64,000 nt of DNA, from NCBI RefSeq assembly GCF_900129085.1, contig NZ_FQUF01000003.1, positions 57,784-121,783 of the forward strand, written 5' to 3'. The notes under the pieces are model-generated. The model searched no databases. It was not told the origin of the DNA and saw nothing but the letters and a program-made list of their open reading frames with translations. Position 1 is the stretch's first letter, and each line of letters opens with the position of its first letter. Positions 1 to 8,638 of this stretch are shown here, piece by piece. The DNA is from Atopostipes suicloacalis DSM 15692 (GTDB lineage Bacteria > Bacillota > Bacilli > Lactobacillales > Carnobacteriaceae_A). A program made the translations under genes and the position numbers.

Positions 1-1173
1 AATAAATTCTTTGATCCGCTGAACCCCTTCGGCAAAGGTGGCTTCATCAACCGCATATGAAAAGCGTAAGCAATCAGAGATTCCAAAGCTTGAACCAACT
101 ACCGTAACTACATGCGCTTCTTCAATTAAAGCGAGGTTAAAGTCTTCGACAGAATCATATCCGGTCATTTTTGCGGCTTCTGTAACATCTGGGAATAAAT
201 AAAAAGCACCACTTGGTTTATTCGCCAACTTAAAGCCAGGAATAGACACAATTAAATCGTAAGCTTTATTTAATCGCTGTTCAAAAGATTGCCGCATTTT
301 TTCGACTTCATCTGTTTCTTCATTATAAGCAGCAATTACCGCATGTTGACTAATTCCTGTAGGGTTCCCATTAGCTTGTGACGCGTATTTGGACACGGCT
401 GCTATAATTTCTTTGTTTCCTAAAGCATAACCGATTCGCCAGCCAGTCATCGCATAGGTTTTAGAAGCACCATTTACGATGATAGTTTGGTTGCGGACGT
501 CGTCTGTTGTTCGCACAAAAGATACAGGCTCTTGTCCGTTATAAATTAAACGACTATAAATCTCATCCGCTACAATCACCACGTCTTTTTCAACCGCCCA
601 TTCTCCAATGGCCTGAATCTCTTCTTGAGAATACACGACTCCTGAAGGGTTTGAAGGTGAATTTAATAATAAAGCGACTGTTTGATCTGTATAAGCTTTC
701 TCTAAATCTTCTACAGTGATCTTGTAGGAATCTTCATAGGGACCTTGGACAAAGACAGGCTTCCCTTCCGCCATCTTGACATGTTCAGAAAAGCTCACCC
801 AATAAGGCACTGGTATAATCACTTCATCGCCTGGATCAACTAAGACTTGGAATAAAGTAAACAATACATTTTTTGCACCCGTTCCTACAAAAACTTGGTC
901 CAAATCATACCGGACATCTGCATCGCGTTTGTAGGAATCGGCAATGGCTTGTCGTAATTCTGGAATACCATTGACTGGGGTGTAGCGATCTCCCGTGTGT
1001 TCTTTGACGGTTTTGATGGCGGCTTGGGCGATATATTCGGGGGTATCAAAGTCGGATTCCCCCACCGTGAGTGAAATGACATCGATCCCTTGAGCTTTTA
1101 AATCATTTGCTTTCTGAGAGGCTGCTAGAGTTGCGGATGGTGCGACATTTTGAATCCTTTTCGATAATTTCAT
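1..1173 (-). CDS. aspB: Aspartate aminotransferase (class I/II PLP enzyme), C-terminus cut by window edge
   Basis: The reverse strand reads open from an ATG at 1173 to the first base of the window, 391 codons with no stop, so only the last few residues are missing. The N-terminus (MKLSKRIQNVAPSATLAAS) and the motif SPSNPSG are typical of fold-type I aspartate aminotransferases. The motif GASKTYAMTGWRIGY contains the lysine expected to bind pyridoxal phosphate. The enzyme is cytoplasmic and would interconvert aspartate and 2-oxoglutarate with oxaloacetate and glutamate. It is separated from the ABC transporter operon by about 100 bases. Other aminotransferase specificities within the AspB group cannot be excluded. 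Confidence 0.92.
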   Translation of the reverse strand, partial: MKLSKRIQNVAPSATLAASQKANDLKAQGIDVISLTVGESDFDTPEYIAQAAIKTVKEHTGDRYTPVNGIPELRQAIADSYKRDADVRYDLDQVFVGTGAKNVLFTLFQVLVDPGDEVIIPVPYWVSFSEHVKMAEGKPVFVQGPYEDSYKITVEDLEKAYTDQTVALLLNSPSNPSGVVYSQEEIQAIGEWAVEKDVVIVADEIYSRLIYNGQEPVSFVRTTDDVRNQTIIVNGASKTYAMTGWRIGYALGNKEIIAAVSKYASQANGNPTGISQHAVIAAYNEETDEVEKMRQSFEQRLNKAYDLIVSIPGFKLANKPSGAFYLFPDVTEAAKMTGYDSVEDFNLALIEEAHVVTVVGSSFGISDCLRFSYAVDEATFAEGVQRIKEFI

Positions 1174-1269
1174 TAAAATTCACTCCAATTGATTATTCTC
1201 TGTTTAATTAGTTATCTGTTATTCTACCATTAAAATTGGATTAGAGTAAATAAAATCTAAAATTATTAT

Positions 1270-2148
1270 TTATTTGGTTGCCCCTTCTGTAACTCCTTCG
1301 ATAATGTATTTTTGTAAAAACATATACAATAGAATAATCGGAATAATCGCTAGCAACAAGCCCGCTAGAGCAAGTTCCCATTGAATCGTGTATTCGCCGA
1401 AGAAATAATACATTTGTAGAGGCAAAGTATACATGCCTTCTTGGTTCACGACTAATGAAGGTAAGAGATAATCATTCCAAATTCGGATCCCCGTTAAAAT
1501 AATTACGGTAACGGTTGTTGACTTCAAGATTGGGAAAATAACTCGCCAAAAAATTTGAAAAATATTGGCTCCATCCATATAAGCCGCTTCATCCAGAGAA
1601 ATCGGAATGGATTTCATAGCGCCGTAAAAGAGAAAAATCGACATACAGGACTGAAAGCCCAAATTCATGAAGATCAAGCCGGTTCGATTTAATAAATTCA
1701 CTCTTCCGAATAATGACACCAATGGGATCATTATAGATTGAAAAGGAACTAGCATTAAGACTGCGCATAAAAAGTAGATCACCGTACTCCATTTTGATTT
1801 CATACGGGCTAAGGCGTACGCAGCCATAGCTGAGAAAATAACAATTAAAAAGACACTGACCACCATAACCAACACAGAGTTGATAAAACTTTGGGTGAAG
1901 TTCATACTTTCATAGGCTTCTGGAAAGTTTTGTGCAGTTGGTTCAGTTGGAAACGATAAGGGATTGGTAAAGATTTCTGAGCGAGTTTTTAAAGAACCAA
2001 ATAACACAATCACAAATGGATAAATCCAAACTAGAGAAATCACTATCCCTAATAGAATGATGAAGGTCTTATGTAGTTTTTTAAACTCATGATAGATCCA
2101 CCTCTCTTTGTCGAGTAAAGTAAACTTGTGCAATCGAAATGAGCACAA
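1270..2148 (-). CDS. Carbohydrate ABC transporter permease, MalG/UgpE type, with a displaced start
   Basis: This is the second permease of a sugar importer, with about six membrane segments and the EAAYMDGA loop near residue 186 that docks the ATPase in the MalG family. The open frame runs from 2148, but its first 20 or so codons overlap the upstream permease and look non-native. A better start is the ATG at 2088-2090, which overlaps the upstream stop as ATGA and has GAGAGGTGG in front. That ATG is out of frame by one base. Adding one A to the A6 run (plus-strand T6 at 2077-2082) gives the ordinary N-terminus MSLKKLHKTF. Either this is a sequence error or the gene is damaged. Family assignment is firm; the start is not. 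Confidence 0.85.
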   Translation of the reverse strand: MCSFRLHKFTLLDKERWIYHEFKKLHKTFIILLGIVISLVWIYPFVIVLFGSLKTRSEIFTNPLSFPTEPTAQNFPEAYESMNFTQSFINSVLVMVVSVFLIVIFSAMAAYALARMKSKWSTVIYFLCAVLMLVPFQSIMIPLVSLFGRVNLLNRTGLIFMNLGFQSCMSIFLFYGAMKSIPISLDEAAYMDGANIFQIFWRVIFPILKSTTVTVIILTGIRIWNDYLLPSLVVNQEGMYTLPLQMYYFFGEYTIQWELALAGLLLAIIPIILLYMFLQKYIIEGVTEGATK

Positions 2149-2956
2149 TAACTACTAAAAATACGACACCTTTTGCTTGGGCATAGCCTTGTTTATATTG
2201 AAGGAAGGCGGTGTTATAGATATTCATCGCCACCATCTCTGAAGAACGGAAAGGCCCGCCACTGGTTAGCGCAAGGTTTAAATCATATACTTTAAACGCA
2301 TTGGCCAAAGTTAAAAATAAACTCACGGTAAAGGCCGGAGCTAACAAGGGCATTTTAATATGGGTAAAGGTTTGTAAGGCACTAGCTCCATCTAGTTGCG
2401 CTGCTTCTATTAATTCAGTAGGAATTTTACTTAGAAAAGCAATATATATTAACATAATATACCCACTCATCTGCCATAGAAAAACAATAACCATTCCCCA
2501 ATAAGCAGTGCTTGGATCGGAAAGCCAGCCATTGAAAAAATCAATATTTGTGATTTCTGCAATGCCGACAAAGGCTCGGTTAAATATAAATTGCCAGATA
2601 AACCCTAAAATTAAACCACCAATTAAATTGGGAGTGAACAAAAGCGTCCTAAAAAATGTGGTCACCCTCCCTATTTTTTGAGTGACTAATACGGCAAAAC
2701 CTAGCCCAATTACATTGACACCAATTACTGCAACAACAGCAAATTTCAGTGTAAACCACATACTTTCAATAAATTGACTATCTGAAAACAATTGGCGATA
2801 GTTCTCTAAACCAATAAAATCCATATTAAATCCATCTGAATTAGTAAATGAGGTATAAATTCCATAAAGCAAAGGAATTAAAATAACTGTAATCACTGCA
2901 ACTAATGATGGAATTAAAAACAGCCAATAAGATATATTTCCTTTTTTGGTATTCAA
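2087..2956 (-). CDS. Carbohydrate ABC transporter permease, MalF/UgpA type
   Basis: First permease of a sugar importer. Six predicted membrane helices and the EAAQLDGA coupling loop around residue 198 place it in the MalF/UgpA/LacF group. I chose a TTG start at 2956 (NTKKGNISYW) because AGGAGGG lies at a good distance upstream; the longer frame to 2992 would bury that ribosome site. It lies between the binding lipoprotein upstream and the second permease downstream, whose best start overlaps its stop. No ATPase gene is in the operon, so the system probably shares an MsmK-type ATPase encoded elsewhere, as is common in Bacillota. Confidence 0.9.
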   Translation of the reverse strand: MNTKKGNISYWLFLIPSLVAVITVILIPLLYGIYTSFTNSDGFNMDFIGLENYRQLFSDSQFIESMWFTLKFAVVAVIGVNVIGLGFAVLVTQKIGRVTTFFRTLLFTPNLIGGLILGFIWQFIFNRAFVGIAEITNIDFFNGWLSDPSTAYWGMVIVFLWQMSGYIMLIYIAFLSKIPTELIEAAQLDGASALQTFTHIKMPLLAPAFTVSLFLTLANAFKVYDLNLALTSGGPFRSSEMVAMNIYNTAFLQYKQGYAQAKGVVFLVVIVLISIAQVYFTRQREVDLS

Positions 2957-3001
2957 GAGTATCCCTCCTAGAGATTGTCTGTTATCAAACAATATGTTTG
3001 T

Positions 3002-4294
3002 TTATTGTTCTCGCATTTCTTGAAATCCTTCTGACGTGTTTTTTTCAAATTCTTCCCAAGTACTATAGCCATCTAAATACCGTTGAAATTCTGGAAACAA
3101 AACTAACTGGAACCAGCCATCTGGGTATTGGTTATGGGCCATCGCACTCGTATTTTCATCTAGCATCTCTTGGTAAATAATTTGTGAGACAGAATCCGTA
3201 ATATCTTCCACATCGTACCCTTCTTGGGGTGGAATCATTTGCATTTCATGAACCAACGTTTCTTGTCCTTCATCGGATAGATACATCCAATCCACAAAAT
3301 CCTTTGCAGCTTCCTTGACGTCATCATCAATATCACTATTTATCCCAATATACCAAGGAGCTCCTGCAACAATTTTTGCGGTCTCATTATTTTCCCCAAA
3401 TACAGGGAGAATGCCTAACTTTTCTTCAACAAAATCAGAATCTATTCCATTTAATGTAGGAACAATCCAATTTCCTTGATGAACCATTGCTACTTGACTA
3501 TTAATGAAAAGTTCTTCAACCGATTGGCTATAATTGACCCCTAAAATAGGTTGAATATTATATTCGTTAAATAGATCCATATAAGCTTTCATTTGATCGC
3601 CATATTTCCAATTTAATTCGGTCGCCTCATAAGCTTCCAAAATACTATGATCAAACTCTGGGGAAGTAAAGTGAGCGGAAAATTGGTTCGAACTATAGTC
3701 CTCTGCCCCACTAAATGCAAATACCTCCTCAATCCCAAGATCTTCTTTTTGCTGGTCTAGTTTTTCAACAGCTTCTACAAAATCATCAAACGTTTCAATA
3801 CTCTCTGGATCAATGCCTGCTTCTTTGAAAATTTCTTTGTTATACATCCAGCCAAATCCTTCAACGTTCATCGGTATCGCTAAAAGAGAGTCATCAATCA
3901 ACGCCCCCTCGAGCAAGTCTTCCATGATGGTATTGGTAACTTCTAAATCACTGACTTCTAACAATGTGTCTTGGTAACGGTCAATCTCAGACGTCCCGCC
4001 TAACATCATAATCTCCGGTGGATTTCCGGAAGTAAATTTTGCTTGTAAACCAGCTGCCCCTTCCCCACTTCCAATCGTAGTGACGGTAATCTTAACATCA
4101 TCGTGTGCTTCACTGTATGTATTCGCTAATTCTTTCAACTGACGCGATATTTCAGGTTTCTGATTAAAAAATTCTATCTCTTTTACTCCCTTACCAGAGT
4201 CCGTTGATTTTTGGTCTGAACAACCGACGAGCAAAATAAATAATAAAGGAGCAAGTAAAAGATATTTTAATCTATTTCTCCACTTTTTTTTCAT
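3002..4294 (-). CDS. Sugar-binding lipoprotein of an ABC importer
   Basis: A 430-residue extracellular binding protein of the MalE/UgpB group. The signal peptide ends in the lipobox LLVGC, so the mature protein should be lipid-anchored at Cys25. Downstream stretches such as TSGNPPEIMMLGG, AIPMNVEGFGWMYNKEIF and AMVHQGNWIV are characteristic of family 1 sugar-binding proteins. It is the promoter-proximal gene of the operon that continues with two permeases. Its substrate cannot be read from sequence. No regulator gene lies next to it, but a small palindrome upstream may be an operator. Confidence 0.9.
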   Translation of the reverse strand: MKKKWRNRLKYLLLAPLLFILLVGCSDQKSTDSGKGVKEIEFFNQKPEISRQLKELANTYSEAHDDVKITVTTIGSGEGAAGLQAKFTSGNPPEIMMLGGTSEIDRYQDTLLEVSDLEVTNTIMEDLLEGALIDDSLLAIPMNVEGFGWMYNKEIFKEAGIDPESIETFDDFVEAVEKLDQQKEDLGIEEVFAFSGAEDYSSNQFSAHFTSPEFDHSILEAYEATELNWKYGDQMKAYMDLFNEYNIQPILGVNYSQSVEELFINSQVAMVHQGNWIVPTLNGIDSDFVEEKLGILPVFGENNETAKIVAGAPWYIGINSDIDDDVKEAAKDFVDWMYLSDEGQETLVHEMQMIPPQEGYDVEDITDSVSQIIYQEMLDENTSAMAHNQYPDGWFQLVLFPEFQRYLDGYSTWEEFEKNTSEGFQEMREQ

Positions 4295-4602
4295 ATTTAT
4301 TCTCCTTTTCTGTCTCTATTTTGATTAACTGTTCCTAAAGTGATTTAAAATCTGATTCGTATTACGAGTATACAATAGCAGAATTTATTTTTGTATTTAG
4401 ACACTTTATAATTAATGGAAGTTTTTGTGAATTTTCTTTTAGAAAATTAAACACATCTCTATACAAAGCGACAGACAAGTGCTTTATTTAGAACTTTATT
4501 TCTCGAAAAATTATTGCTAATTTGTTTATTAAATGATATCGTAAATAACCGATATATCTTTTAAATACATTTAAATATCATTAGAAACAGGAGAACTATA
4601 CA
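4295..4602. promoter_or_regulatory. Divergent intergenic region between sugar ABC operon and murE, with an 11-bp palindrome
   Basis: This AT-rich stretch separates two divergent transcription units. The only clear element is the perfect palindrome TCGTATTACGA at 4357-4367, about 65 bases upstream of the lipoprotein start. By position it could be an operator for the sugar transporter genes. AGGAG at 4588-4592 serves murE. Nothing else was recognised. Confidence 0.4.
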
Positions 4603-6123
4603 TTGAAGGCAGAAAAAATTTTATTTGATGCATATAATCCATATATCGTCAATCTTGCAGAGTTTGAAATTAAAAATATCCAAACAAACAGTCGTCTCAT
4701 CGAAGCAGGTGATTTATTTGTTGCGATAAAAGGCCATACAGTAGATGGCCATCAATTTATTGAACAAGCTATCCAACAAGGCGCTCATTTGGTTCTTGCG
4801 AATAAATCCTTTCAAAAAATAACCGACTCAAAAAGTCTTCTGCAAGGAAAAATCCTTTTTGTAGACAATACATATCACTATTTATCGACTGTGATGAATC
4901 GATTTTTGGATTACCCTAGTCAAAAAATGAACATATTTGGAATCACTGGTACAAATGGAAAGACAAGTACCGCCAATATTTTGATACAGATTCTCACAAA
5001 AACGAGCCAAAAATCAGCAGTTCTTGGAACTACAGGAATCCGAACACAAAATTATTCAGCTCCCTTGAATAACACCACCCCGGATCCTTTAATTTTACAA
5101 AATGTCTTTCACCAAATGGTCGAATTAGAGGTGAAAAATATGATCATGGAAGTGTCATCCATTGGTTTATCAGAAAACCGCACAAAAGAAACAGATTTTT
5201 CTGTGGCTATTTTTACCAACTTTTCACAAGATCATTTAGATTTTCATGGTTCCATGGAAAACTATTTAGAAGCTAAAGGAAAATTTTTCAAAGAATTAGA
5301 ACCCTATAATAGTCGGGGATTAGAGAATTTTGCGATTATAAATCGTGATGATGATGCCGCGGACTATTTTATTGAACAGTCAAAAGCAGCCGTCTTAACT
5401 TATGGGTTGGATTCTTCAGCAGATTACTATGCGAGTGACTGTGCATATTCTGAATTTGATACAAAATTTACGCTGCATCATAACCAAAAAACTTATTCTG
5501 TCCAGAGCTCATTAATTGGAGAATTTAATGTTTATAATACATTAGCAGCAATAGCGGCTGCTCACTCTCAAGGCATTGCTTTACCAAAGATTATTGCAGA
5601 ATTAAAGAATTTGTCCTCCGCCGATGGTCGTTTAGAAGTTGTGTCTGATACTACAAAAGATGAAATCACAGCGATTGTCGATTTTGCGCACACACCAGAT
5701 AGTTTAGAAAAAGCTTTGCAGACTTTAGCCCATATTAACCATCGTCGAATTATCAGCGTGTTTGGTTGTGGTGGCGATCGAGATGCTTCTAAGCGACCAA
5801 TTATGGCAAAAATTGGGGTGACGAATAGTGATCATGTCATTTTTACTTCAGATAATCCACGAACAGAAAATCCAGAACGTATCTTAGAAGAAATGACCAA
5901 TGAATTAACAGAAGAGAATTATTGTCAAATCGTTAGTCGAAAAGAAGCCATTCAGCATGCAATAAACCTTGCAGAAAAAGACGATATTGTTTTGATCGCC
6001 GGAAAAGGCCATGAAGATTATCAAATAATTGGAACAGAAAAATATCCTTTTGATGACAGTAAATGTGTAAAAGAAGCTCTTGAAATTAAAAACAAACATT
6101 CAAAAATAGATTTGAATTCATAA
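4603..6123 (+). CDS. murE: UDP-MurNAc-tripeptide ligase MurE
   Basis: Cytoplasmic ligase that adds the third amino acid to the peptidoglycan stem peptide using ATP. A TTG start at 4603 follows AGGAG. The order is substrate-binding N-domain, P-loop GITGTNGKTST near residue 115, NNTTPDP, the lysine in YLEAKGKFF that is normally carbamylated, and a C-terminal domain with DNPRTENP near residue 415. The DNPR form is usual in meso-diaminopimelate-adding MurE, whereas lysine-adding enzymes often have DNPA. Diaminopimelate is therefore the inferred substrate. The gene stands alone, away from the dcw cluster, so it could also be an extra MurE copy. Confidence 0.92.
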   Translation: MKAEKILFDAYNPYIVNLAEFEIKNIQTNSRLIEAGDLFVAIKGHTVDGHQFIEQAIQQGAHLVLANKSFQKITDSKSLLQGKILFVDNTYHYLSTVMNRFLDYPSQKMNIFGITGTNGKTSTANILIQILTKTSQKSAVLGTTGIRTQNYSAPLNNTTPDPLILQNVFHQMVELEVKNMIMEVSSIGLSENRTKETDFSVAIFTNFSQDHLDFHGSMENYLEAKGKFFKELEPYNSRGLENFAIINRDDDAADYFIEQSKAAVLTYGLDSSADYYASDCAYSEFDTKFTLHHNQKTYSVQSSLIGEFNVYNTLAAIAAAHSQGIALPKIIAELKNLSSADGRLEVVSDTTKDEITAIVDFAHTPDSLEKALQTLAHINHRRIISVFGCGGDRDASKRPIMAKIGVTNSDHVIFTSDNPRTENPERILEEMTNELTEENYCQIVSRKEAIQHAINLAEKDDIVLIAGKGHEDYQIIGTEKYPFDDSKCVKEALEIKNKHSKIDLNS

Positions 6124-6129
6124 AATAAA

Positions 6130-6173
6130 AAAAGAGTTTAGAAGGTTATGATATGATCCCTCTAAACTCTTTT
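6130..6173. terminator. Bidirectional terminator between murE and a convergent lipoprotein gene
   Basis: Arms AAAAGAGTTTAGA and TCTAAACTCTTTT form a 13-bp stem. A-runs on one side and T-runs on the other allow termination on both strands. Confidence 0.85.
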
Positions 6174-6180
6174 GCTTTAT

Positions 6181-6810
6181 TTATATTTCTTCTTCTACCG
6201 TTTCAAAGTCGAAATAATCAATACTTATCTCTTCATCCCGTGTTTGAGTAATTTTTTCTAAAACCTCTATTTTTGATGAATCAATGGTTAAATATAATGG
6301 CATAGAAGTATAGGGTCTTAATACTCCAAATTCTTCTTGGCTTAGATGAAATTTTTCTTGCTCAAAAATTGACCCACCATCTGTTGATTTGAAAGACACC
6401 ACCATATCCATATTCGTATATGACTGTTCGGTTTTATTTGTCACCATGAATATGGGCTGGATACTCTTTTCTGTTTGATAATATAAGCCCGTATATTGAA
6501 TCGTGACATCATCTTCTGTTCCAATTTCAGAATAATCGGTTGTTTCTATAATTCCTGCTAATTCCGCTAATGTTTCGTCACTTTCAATAGATAACCCGGC
6601 ATCTAAATCGGATTTTTGAGGAACGAAAGTGATGGTTTGGTCTTCGCCGTTTTGATTAGAATCATTGGCTTCCCTTGTGTTTGTTTTATTCACTTGCTCG
6701 TTCGCTTCTTCGGAAGGTGACTGCTCTGTTGGGGATTCATTCGCTCCCATATCACTTCCACATGCAGATAATAATAAAAGCACGCTCAAACTCATGACTA
6801 TTTTTTTCAT
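6181..6810 (-). CDS. Hypothetical lipoprotein
   Basis: A 209-residue protein starting at the ATG at 6810 (MKKIVMSLSV); a GTG three codons upstream is an alternative. The lipobox LLLSAC predicts a lipid-anchored surface protein. It is followed by a Ser/Glu/Asn-rich linker of about 50 residues and a compact beta-rich domain. The domain recalls Gram-positive lipoproteins with immunoglobulin-like DUF5067/DUF4352 folds, but I cannot assign it with confidence. It is monocistronic and convergent with murE. Function unknown. Confidence 0.8.
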   Translation of the reverse strand: MKKIVMSLSVLLLLSACGSDMGANESPTEQSPSEEANEQVNKTNTREANDSNQNGEDQTITFVPQKSDLDAGLSIESDETLAELAGIIETTDYSEIGTEDDVTIQYTGLYYQTEKSIQPIFMVTNKTEQSYTNMDMVVSFKSTDGGSIFEQEKFHLSQEEFGVLRPYTSMPLYLTIDSSKIEVLEKITQTRDEEISIDYFDFETVEEEI

Positions 6811-7023
6811 TCTGTGCACCGACTTTCACTTGTATTCAAAATATTATAGCTGTATTCACTATACTATAAGCTAGAAAGTCAGACAAAGATTAGGGGTTCA
6901 GTTGATAAGACGTTTATCATTAATCTATCAGACATAAAAAGCTGTTTTTGTCCGATAGCGGCCGATTTACTGATTTATTTAGGTCTTTTTTTTATTGGAG
7001 CACTTAAAAGTCGTGTTTCATCA

Positions 7024-7064
7024 AAAAAAGATGCTGATGAACCCAAATAGATTCATCAACACCT
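7024..7064 (-). terminator. Terminator of the pepV-yfcC operon
   Basis: On the reverse strand TGATGAA and TTCATCA pair around a ten-base loop, with flanking GU pairs. A T7 run follows just downstream of the transporter stop. Confidence 0.8.
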
Positions 7065-7099
7065 TGAAATTTCGAAAACTCGGTTTATTAAATTTTTAT

Positions 7100-8638
7100 T
7101 TATTGAACTAATCCTAGATATGGCGCTATACCGATAATAATCCCGGATATCGCGAGCAAGGTTACCATAATGGGCACCATAAATTTCAAGTACCGGTCAT
7201 AAGGAACATTTACCAATTCGATAGATCCCATTAGCGTAGCGGTTGGATAGATGGAGGACACGAAGTTAACTCCGGCCACAAAAGCACTAATTAAAATGAT
7301 TTGTCCGCCAGCACTTCCTAAACTACTTCCAATGAACAGCGCAGAAGCCACTGCACCTAGAATCGGCATGGTAATTCCTGCAACTCCACTTGTCGATTGT
7401 AAAAAGATACCAATCAAAACATACGCACCCATCGCAATGACCCCAAAAATCCAAATCGGCACATTGGATAATGCATTAGAAATCCAATAAATAAAGGTAA
7501 TGGACATCCCTTCTGAAGCATCCCCCATGATAATCGCAATTCCTCGGGAAATAGCCAGAATTAAAACTACTCCTAGTAAGTCTTTCACACCATCCGTAAA
7601 GACATCAATAAATTCTGTTTCTTTCATTTTATTAATAAACAACAAAATGAGTGAACCGGCAAAGAATAAAAATGCAAACTCGTCGAAATACCAAGTACCA
7701 AATGGTGAGATATGAGAAGCTCCCAAAATAGTTCCAAGAATAGGAATTTTAGCTAGACCATAAATCGGCGCATTGACAATGTCGGCTCCTCTTTGACCTA
7801 ATAATTCTTCCCATGGAATAAACCCAACAATCATCAAGAGGATAATCACCATAAAAACAGTCACTGAAGCTTTTCGTCGACCCGTAAATTCAGGCAATGA
7901 ACTTTCTTCATCTACTAAATTATCAATGCCATCTGAACCGTGCACCACCGATTTTGTTTGATCTTTTTTCACTCTGTTGGCATAGCGAATTAAATAAGCA
8001 GTTCCCACCACATATAAAACACCAAAAATCACAAAGCGTAGAATAATTCCGGAACCAATGGATAACTCAGGGTTCCCAATCGCAGAGACCGCAGCCCCGG
8101 TCGCAAAGGGGTTGACTAAACTCGACATATTTCCTACACTCGCTCCGATAAACAAGACACCTAAACCAACCATGACATCATAGCCTGCTAAAACAAAAGT
8201 CGGAACAATCACCACAACAAAGGCGACGATTTCTTCCCAAAAACCAAAGGAAGTACCCAATACGGCAAAAGCCAAAGTCATTACTGCAATCAAAACTCCG
8301 CCTTTGAATTTAGTTAAAAGCGCCCCAATTCCTGCTTCAAGAGCACCTGTGTGGTTCAAGACCGCTAAAAATCCACCGGCCATCAAAATCCCTATCCCTA
8401 CATCTGCCGCTGTTTGGAAGCCTTGAATCGGTGCTAATACAATATCCCATAAGCCAAAAGGTTGCAACCCTTGTCCTTGAAGAATCTCGCCCTCGCCAGA
8501 AAATATTGCATCAAAAACAATCTCACCCGTTTCCGGATTGACCACAGACTGCGGAATAAAATAAGACAAAGCGGCGGTCAAAATCAATGCAATCGTAACA
8601 ATCGTATACGCAGTCGGCATTTTAAATTTTTTCATCAT
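7100..8638 (-). CDS. yfcC: YfcC-family membrane transporter (DcuC/ArcD-like ion transporter superfamily)
   Basis: A 512-residue polytopic membrane protein with 11-13 hydrophobic segments. GTSFGFWEEIVAF and GASVGNMSSLVNPFATGAA are hallmark stretches of the YfcC family (COG1288), which has been linked to amino-acid or basic amino-acid exchange. Its ATG overlaps the stop of the dipeptidase gene as ATGA, so the two are translationally coupled. The pairing suggests that it moves a peptide-derived amino acid into or out of the cell. The substrate is unknown. Confidence 0.88.
   Translation of the reverse strand: MMKKFKMPTAYTIVTIALILTAALSYFIPQSVVNPETGEIVFDAIFSGEGEILQGQGLQPFGLWDIVLAPIQGFQTAADVGIGILMAGGFLAVLNHTGALEAGIGALLTKFKGGVLIAVMTLAFAVLGTSFGFWEEIVAFVVVIVPTFVLAGYDVMVGLGVLFIGASVGNMSSLVNPFATGAAVSAIGNPELSIGSGIILRFVIFGVLYVVGTAYLIRYANRVKKDQTKSVVHGSDGIDNLVDEESSLPEFTGRRKASVTVFMVIILLMIVGFIPWEELLGQRGADIVNAPIYGLAKIPILGTILGASHISPFGTWYFDEFAFLFFAGSLILLFINKMKETEFIDVFTDGVKDLLGVVLILAISRGIAIIMGDASEGMSITFIYWISNALSNVPIWIFGVIAMGAYVLIGIFLQSTSGVAGITMPILGAVASALFIGSSLGSAGGQIILISAFVAGVNFVSSIYPTATLMGSIELVNVPYDRYLKFMVPIMVTLLAISGIIIGIAPYLGLVQ

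Noticed and set aside
885..1082. Reverse-strand open frame inside the aminotransferase gene
   Set aside because: It is a shadow of the aminotransferase frame, which runs through it on the same strand with clear motifs.
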